Assembly (NCBI GenBank): GCA_964544085.1
Contig: CAZIZT010000003.1
Location: 124,001 to 188,000, forward strand
Direction of reading: 5' to 3'
Source: CAZIZT01 sp964544085
GTDB lineage: Bacteria; Campylobacterota_A; Desulfurellia; Desulfurellales; Hippeaceae
DNA length: 64,000 nt
A program made the position numbers and the translations under genes. Positions 60,007 through 64,000 of the stretch are shown in pieces. Each line of letters starts with the position of its first letter. Positions within the stretch are counted from its first letter, which is position 1. The notes under the pieces are model-generated. The model was not told the DNA's origin. It worked only from the letters and a program-made list of their open reading frames with translations, and searched no databases.

Positions 60007-61026
60007 CTAAACGTCCATCTTCTTTTCCCATAAATATGCTGTTTTGCATATATATTCAAGGGAATTATACTGTGGCTTGAATGCCATTCTGGTTGATATC
60101 TTTGATATATCAGCAACAAGAACTGGTGGATCACCTTTCCTTCTTGGCGCAACCTTTACTTCAAAATCTACGCCGCTTACCCTTTTCATAGTGTTGATTA
60201 CCTCTTTAACGGAATAGCCCCTGCCGTAACCAATGTTGAAGATGTCTGAGGGGTTGTTTTGCAGATACTCCAGTGCTTTAACATGCACATCTGCAAGATC
60301 GTTCACATGGATATAGTCTCTGATACAGGTTCCATCAGGTGTTGGATAGTCATTGCCGAAGATGTACATACATTTGCGTTTTCCTGTGGCTGTTTGAGCG
60401 GCAATCTTGATCAGGTGGGTTGCCTCTTTATTTCTTTGACCGAGTTGCAATTGTGGATCGGCACCTGCTGCGTTGAAATACCGGAGGATCATGTATTTAA
60501 AGTGACCGTGAGCTCTCGCCACGTCCTGTAGAATACGCTCTGCAGCAAGCTTGCTGAAACCATACGGATTTATGGGGTTACAGTGATCCTTTTCTCTTAC
60601 CGGTATCCTTGAGGGTTTTCCGTATACCGCTGCAGATGACGACAGGATAAAGCGCCCCACACCAAAACGTTCAGCAAGTTCTATAAGTTTCATTGTGTTG
60701 ATAGTGTTATTTGAGTAGTATTCAATTGGTTTTTCAAAGCTCTCGGCTACAGCAATGCTGGCGGCGAAATGCAATATGGCGTCGATGCCTTCTTGTAAAA
60801 GTGATGCCATGGTTTTTGAGTCGGCTATGTCTGCTTTGATGAAGTTCAGCTTTCTTCCATGTTTTTCCGCTATTCGTTTAAGTGTTTCTATACTTTCAAT
60901 AAATCCCGTGGAGAGATTGTCGATTATGGTGATAACACTTTCCGTTTTTTCCAGCAGCGCTTTTGTTGTGTGGCTGCCTATGTAGCCAGCTCCACCTGTA
61001 ACAAGGATCCGTTCAGGGAAATTCAT
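60007..61026 (-). CDS. galE: UDP-glucose 4-epimerase
   Basis: A 339-residue short-chain dehydrogenase-fold epimerase that interconverts UDP-glucose and UDP-galactose. The NAD motif GGAGYIGSH, the catalytic Tyr/Lys in PYGFSKLAAE with Ser in LSSSAAVYG, and RYFNAAGADP are present. I start at the ATG at 61026, preceded by TTGAGGGCG; the longer form at 61065 lacks support. It supplies sugars for surface polysaccharide, like the nucleotide-sugar dehydrogenase at 47079. Confidence 0.93.
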   Translation of the reverse strand: MNFPERILVTGGAGYIGSHTTKALLEKTESVITIIDNLSTGFIESIETLKRIAEKHGRKLNFIKADIADSKTMASLLQEGIDAILHFAASIAVAESFEKPIEYYSNNTINTMKLIELAERFGVGRFILSSSAAVYGKPSRIPVREKDHCNPINPYGFSKLAAERILQDVARAHGHFKYMILRYFNAAGADPQLQLGQRNKEATHLIKIAAQTATGKRKCMYIFGNDYPTPDGTCIRDYIHVNDLADVHVKALEYLQNNPSDIFNIGYGRGYSVKEVINTMKRVSGVDFEVKVAPRRKGDPPVLVADISKISTRMAFKPQYNSLEYICKTAYLWEKKMDV

Positions 61027-61079
61027 AACGCCCTCAAGTTTAATCCACACCAATTTTATTTTCAATAGATTTTTTCAAG

Positions 61080-61122
61080 AAGCCATTTTTGACTTGATTA
61101 ATTGGCTTTTTTCGGTTATGTT
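61080..61122 (+). promoter_or_regulatory. Putative promoter with inverted repeat upstream of the P5C dehydrogenase gene
   Basis: TTGATT (61094-61099) and TATGTT (61117-61122) are 17 bases apart. They are overlapped by an inverted repeat, AAGCCA (61080-61085) and TGGCTT (61103-61108), followed by a T-run. The repeat may be an operator covering the -35, or a weak terminator-like fold. The gap is divergent to galE, so regulation could affect both. Confidence 0.35.
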
Positions 61123-61164
61123 CAATATAGTGAAACTTGTTTAAAATAATAGAGGAGGTGGATC

Positions 61165-62799
61165 ATGCGAAACTCCGTTGCAAAGATACCGTTTCCTACC
61201 AATGAACCGGTCTATTCATACGCGCCGGGCACAAAAGAAAGGGAACTTCTTAAGAAGGCAATCGAGGAGATCAAATCCCAGCAGGTTGAAATCCCTGTTA
61301 TAATTGGCGGTGAAGAGATAAAAACCGGCGTGACAAGGGAGATCAGAGAACCACATAACCTGGATTCTGTACTTGGTGTTTATCACAAAGCCACTGAAAA
61401 AGAGGTAGATCAAGCGATAGATGCAGCACTCTCAGCCGCAAAAACCTGGAGCAAATATGACTGGACCGACAGGGCAGCCATTTTCTTAAAGGCAGCGGAA
61501 CTATTGAGTGGCAAATACAGGTACCTCATGAACGCAGCAACAATGCTTTCGATCAGTAAGAATGTGTTTCAGGCCGAGATAGACTCAGCCTGTGAGCTGA
61601 TCGATTTTCTCAGGTTCAACCTCTATTACATGCAGAAAATTTATGAGGACCAACCCCTCCATTCACCCTATGGCACGTGGAATATTATGCAGTACAGGCC
61701 GCTTGAGGGATTTATCTTTGCTGTACCACCATTCAATTTCATGTCCATAGCCGGAAACCTTCCTACTGCGCCGGCTATGATGGGTAATGTCGTGTTGTGG
61801 AAGCCCGCCCCCACGAATGTGTATGCACCGTACATATTTATGAAAATTCTTAAAGAAGCCGGTCTACCCGATGGCGTTATCAATTTTATACCCGCAGATG
61901 GTCCTGACATCGGTGAAAAGGTTCTCACATCGCCACACCTTGCAGGATTGCACTTCACCGGAAGTGTACCCACATTCCAGTACATGTGGAGGACTATAGG
62001 CGAGAATATCTCCAGATACAAAAGCTACCCACGCATTGTTGGTGAAACCGGCGGCAAAGATTTCATATTTGTACATCACTCCGCAAACAGAAGAAAACTC
62101 ATAACTGCAATCATCAGAGGGGCTTATGAGTATCAGGGTCAGAAGTGCTCTGCGGTCTCGAGGGTTTATATACCCAGAAGCATGTGGGAATCCATAAAGG
62201 ATGAACTGTTTGCTGAAATCGATAAGATAAAAATGGGTTCCCCTGAGGACTTCACCAACTTCATGAATGCTGTTATAGACTCAAAAGCGTTCGATAAAAT
62301 AACCGGCTATATCGAATACGCCCGTTCTGCAAGTGATGCTGAGATAGTTAAAGGCGGTGGCTACGACTCGAGTAAGGGCTACTTCATCGAGCCAACCGTT
62401 ATAGTTACTGAGAATCCGCAATTCAGAACGATGGTTGAGGAGATATTTGGGCCGGTGGTAACTGTTTATCCTTACGACGATGAGAGGTATGAAGAGACAC
62501 TTCACCTGTGTGATAATACAAGTCCTTACGGTTTGACGGGCGCAATTTTCGCCGAGGATAGGGATGCCATCATGAAGGCGCTCGATATACTCGAGAACAG
62601 CGCCGGCAATTTCTATATAAATGACAAGCCTACAGGCGCGGTTGTGGGTCAGCAACCGTTTGGTGGCACAAGGGGCAGCGGTACCAACGATAAAGCTGGC
62701 AGCGGTCTGAATCTGATAAGATGGGTAACACCCAGGGCAATCAAAGAGAATTTTGACGCACCAGAGAGTTTCGAGTATCCGTTTATGGCGGAGGAGTAA
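61165..62799 (+). CDS. L-glutamate gamma-semialdehyde dehydrogenase (P5C dehydrogenase)
   Basis: A 544-residue aldehyde dehydrogenase of the P5C branch, which oxidises glutamate semialdehyde to glutamate with NAD. The catalytic Glu lies in IVGETGGKD (near residue 294) and the catalytic Cys in YQGQKCSAVSRVYIP (near 328). PPFNFMSIAGNLPTAPAMMGN and QPFGGTRGSGTNDKAGS are specific for this branch. The proline dehydrogenase gene follows after 3 bases, so the two form a split version of PutA. The RBS is GAGGAGGTGG. Confidence 0.95.
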   Translation: MRNSVAKIPFPTNEPVYSYAPGTKERELLKKAIEEIKSQQVEIPVIIGGEEIKTGVTREIREPHNLDSVLGVYHKATEKEVDQAIDAALSAAKTWSKYDWTDRAAIFLKAAELLSGKYRYLMNAATMLSISKNVFQAEIDSACELIDFLRFNLYYMQKIYEDQPLHSPYGTWNIMQYRPLEGFIFAVPPFNFMSIAGNLPTAPAMMGNVVLWKPAPTNVYAPYIFMKILKEAGLPDGVINFIPADGPDIGEKVLTSPHLAGLHFTGSVPTFQYMWRTIGENISRYKSYPRIVGETGGKDFIFVHHSANRRKLITAIIRGAYEYQGQKCSAVSRVYIPRSMWESIKDELFAEIDKIKMGSPEDFTNFMNAVIDSKAFDKITGYIEYARSASDAEIVKGGGYDSSKGYFIEPTVIVTENPQFRTMVEEIFGPVVTVYPYDDERYEETLHLCDNTSPYGLTGAIFAEDRDAIMKALDILENSAGNFYINDKPTGAVVGQQPFGGTRGSGTNDKAGSGLNLIRWVTPRAIKENFDAPESFEYPFMAEE

Positions 62800-62802
62800 A
62801 CC

Positions 62803-63693
62803 ATGTCGTGGTTCAATAAGGCTGTAAGTACGTTTATTGATAAAGTGCCGCCATCAACAATAGCAATATTTGCTAAGCGGTATATTGCCGGCGAGACCCT
62901 TGATGATGCCATACGGGTAACCAGGAAGCTCAATGCAGAAGGTGCTATGGCGACAATAGATGTGCTTGGCGAGTTTGTATCCACCAGACAGGAGACTGAG
63001 TACTATCGTGACATGGCGATAAGTGTACTGGAGGAGATAGATAGAACCGGTGTTGATGCCAATCTCTCTTTGAAACTTACACAGATGGGCTTGAAAATCT
63101 CCAAACAGCTGTGCATGGACAATGTTGAAAGGATACTGAAACGCGCCAAGGAGCTTGGGAACTTTGTTAGGATAGATATGGAAGACTCTACCTGCACAAC
63201 GGATACGCTGCAGATATACGACACCTTTAGAGAGGAGTACAATGTAGGTACCGTTTTGCAGGCTTATATGAGAAGAACGATCAACGATATTCAGTATCTG
63301 TCTGATAAGCCCATGAATTTTAGGCTGTGCAAAGGTATCTATGACGAACCGCGTGTAATTGCATATAAAGACCCTGTGATTATTAACGAAAACTACAAGT
63401 ACTGTCTGGAAACATTGATAAAGAAAAAGGCATATGTAGGTATTGCCACCCATGATGAGAAGCTCGTCTTCCATGCGCAGATGTTGATAAGGGAGTATAA
63501 ATTGAAGAGGGATGATTACGAGTTCCAGATGCTCCTTGGTGTGGATGAGGAGCTGAGGCGAATAATTATCGATGCTGGACACAGGCTTAGAGTGTATGTA
63601 CCCTTTGGTAAAGACTGGTTACCTTACTCGATAAGGCGATTGAAAGAGAATCCAAATATCATTAAATCGGCAATGAAGGGTTATTTGAAGTAG
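62803..63693 (+). CDS. Proline dehydrogenase (FAD-dependent)
   Basis: A 296-residue TIM-barrel flavoenzyme that oxidises proline to pyrroline-5-carboxylate, passing electrons to quinone. The barrel strands carry SLKLTQMG, VRIDMEDS, RLCKGIYDEP, IATHDE and FQMLLGVDEEL, and the C-terminal motif RVYVPFGKDWLPYSIRRLKENP, read in part, binds proline. This is the short PRODH form found in Gram-positives and thermophiles rather than the large PutA. The preceding gene encodes the next enzyme of the pathway. Confidence 0.94.
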   Translation: MSWFNKAVSTFIDKVPPSTIAIFAKRYIAGETLDDAIRVTRKLNAEGAMATIDVLGEFVSTRQETEYYRDMAISVLEEIDRTGVDANLSLKLTQMGLKISKQLCMDNVERILKRAKELGNFVRIDMEDSTCTTDTLQIYDTFREEYNVGTVLQAYMRRTINDIQYLSDKPMNFRLCKGIYDEPRVIAYKDPVIINENYKYCLETLIKKKAYVGIATHDEKLVFHAQMLIREYKLKRDDYEFQMLLGVDEELRRIIIDAGHRLRVYVPFGKDWLPYSIRRLKENPNIIKSAMKGYLK

Positions 63694-63701
63694 TACGTTG
63701 A

Positions 63702-64000
63702 TCAGGGCAGGGGTTTCCCGTAAATCCTGTAGGTTTTGTAGTGCTCCGCATTCATCTTCAGGATTGGTTTGTTGATAGCATCGTTGTCTTCGAGTGTCCA
63801 GGAGAGCTCACCGCCCCTGCCGCCTCTTTTCTCCACAACCTCAAAGCTTCTGATATACAAAAGCAGGTCGATTCCCATATTTCTGTATTCGGGCAGGACC
63901 CCCAGCGTGATCAAACGATAGTTATCTATCTTTTTGATAAGGTAGAGTGCTTTCAGGGCGTTAAATACGGTTAATTTTCCGCCCAGGCGTTTGAGCATCT
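63702..64000 (-). CDS. C-terminal part of a GNAT-like (YghO-type) protein, cut by the window edge
   Basis: The last 98 codons or so of a larger gene whose start lies beyond 64000. ITLGVLPEYRNMGIDLLLYI is an acetyl-CoA loop of the GNAT type, and GELSWTLEDNDAINKPILKM with YKTYRIYGKPLP matches the end of the uncharacterised YghO-like acetyltransferase family as I remember it. The full family is about 370-380 residues long. Only 8 bases separate it from the convergent proline dehydrogenase stop, with no terminator visible. Confidence 0.72.
   Translation of the reverse strand, partial: MLKRLGGKLTVFNALKALYLIKKIDNYRLITLGVLPEYRNMGIDLLLYIRSFEVVEKRGGRGGELSWTLEDNDAINKPILKMNAEHYKTYRIYGKPLP

Noticed and set aside
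62854..63582. A 242-codon minus-strand frame across the proline dehydrogenase gene
   Set aside because: The plus-strand gene carries all PRODH motifs; the antisense frame has no recognisable feature.

Overview
The window comes from a Gram-negative bacterium. It encodes a periplasmic protease, an outer-membrane barrel protein with a terminal Phe, SecDF/YajC, and a periplasmic haem-lyase system with a tetrahaem cytochrome. The composition is moderately AT-rich by eye (not counted). Genes are packed into long co-directional runs with many 4-base start/stop overlaps. The anaerobic respiratory genes (NapD-like, NrfH/NapC-like, CcsBA), a phosphotransbutyrylase/butyrate kinase pair and an archaeal-style KaiC/HTH pair suggest an anaerobic, possibly thermophilic, organic-acid-using lineage of the Desulfurellales or Deferribacterota type. 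I cannot assign a species from sequence alone.

Layout. 1-3573 (+): napD-like, nrfH/napC-like tetrahaem cytochrome and ccsBA. 3565-23661 (-): a 21-gene, 20-kb run transcribed from purD to nth, covering purine synthesis, an orphan ABC ATPase with a beta-propeller protein, tgt, a TPM/LemA/M16-protease block, a Xer recombinase, ispDF, yajC-secDF, glnE, maf and a PpiD-like chaperone. 23992-33565 (+): a PAS/GAF/PAS/degenerate GGDEF/EAL protein, a YfdX-like protein, an RlmI-like methyltransferase, a sirtuin, and an OmpR/HK pair followed by a tiny secreted protein and an HtrA protease. 33628-37565: a C11 peptidase lipoprotein (-), a VKOR-thioredoxin protein (+) and the KaiC/HTH pair (-). 37731-41737 (+): butyrate kinase, an XRE-cupin-phosphotransbutyrylase fusion and a sodium symporter.

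41734-53918 (-): a second 14-gene run that starts with pstCAB-phoU-phoB-phoR and continues through a nucleotide-sugar dehydrogenase, xseB, ispA, hisB, mtaB, an MBL hydrolase, a lipid kinase and a PAP2 protein. 54066-56745 (+): a porin-like protein and pstS. 56889-64000: tRNA-Ala, a DUF1232 protein, pyrG, a holA-like gene, galE (-), proline catabolism (P5C dehydrogenase and proline dehydrogenase) and the end of an acetyltransferase-like gene (-).

The most interesting points are: (1) one continuous gene fusing an XRE DNA-binding domain, a cupin sensor and a full phosphate butyryltransferase, coupled to butyrate kinase and flanked by inverted repeats at two promoters; (2) a Pho regulon with 11-bp-periodic TTTACA-type boxes upstream of pstC and pstS, plus a 14-bp inverted repeat that would bury the pstS ribosome binding site in read-through transcripts but not in transcripts from its own promoter; (3) the same 11-bp-periodic box upstream of the small secreted protein/htrA unit next to a second OmpR-type regulator; (4) an archaeal-like KaiC ATPase/HTH pair divergent from the butyrate kinase operon. 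No CRISPR array, insertion sequence or prophage was seen. The only gene-free stretch over 300 bases (23662-23991) holds divergent promoters.
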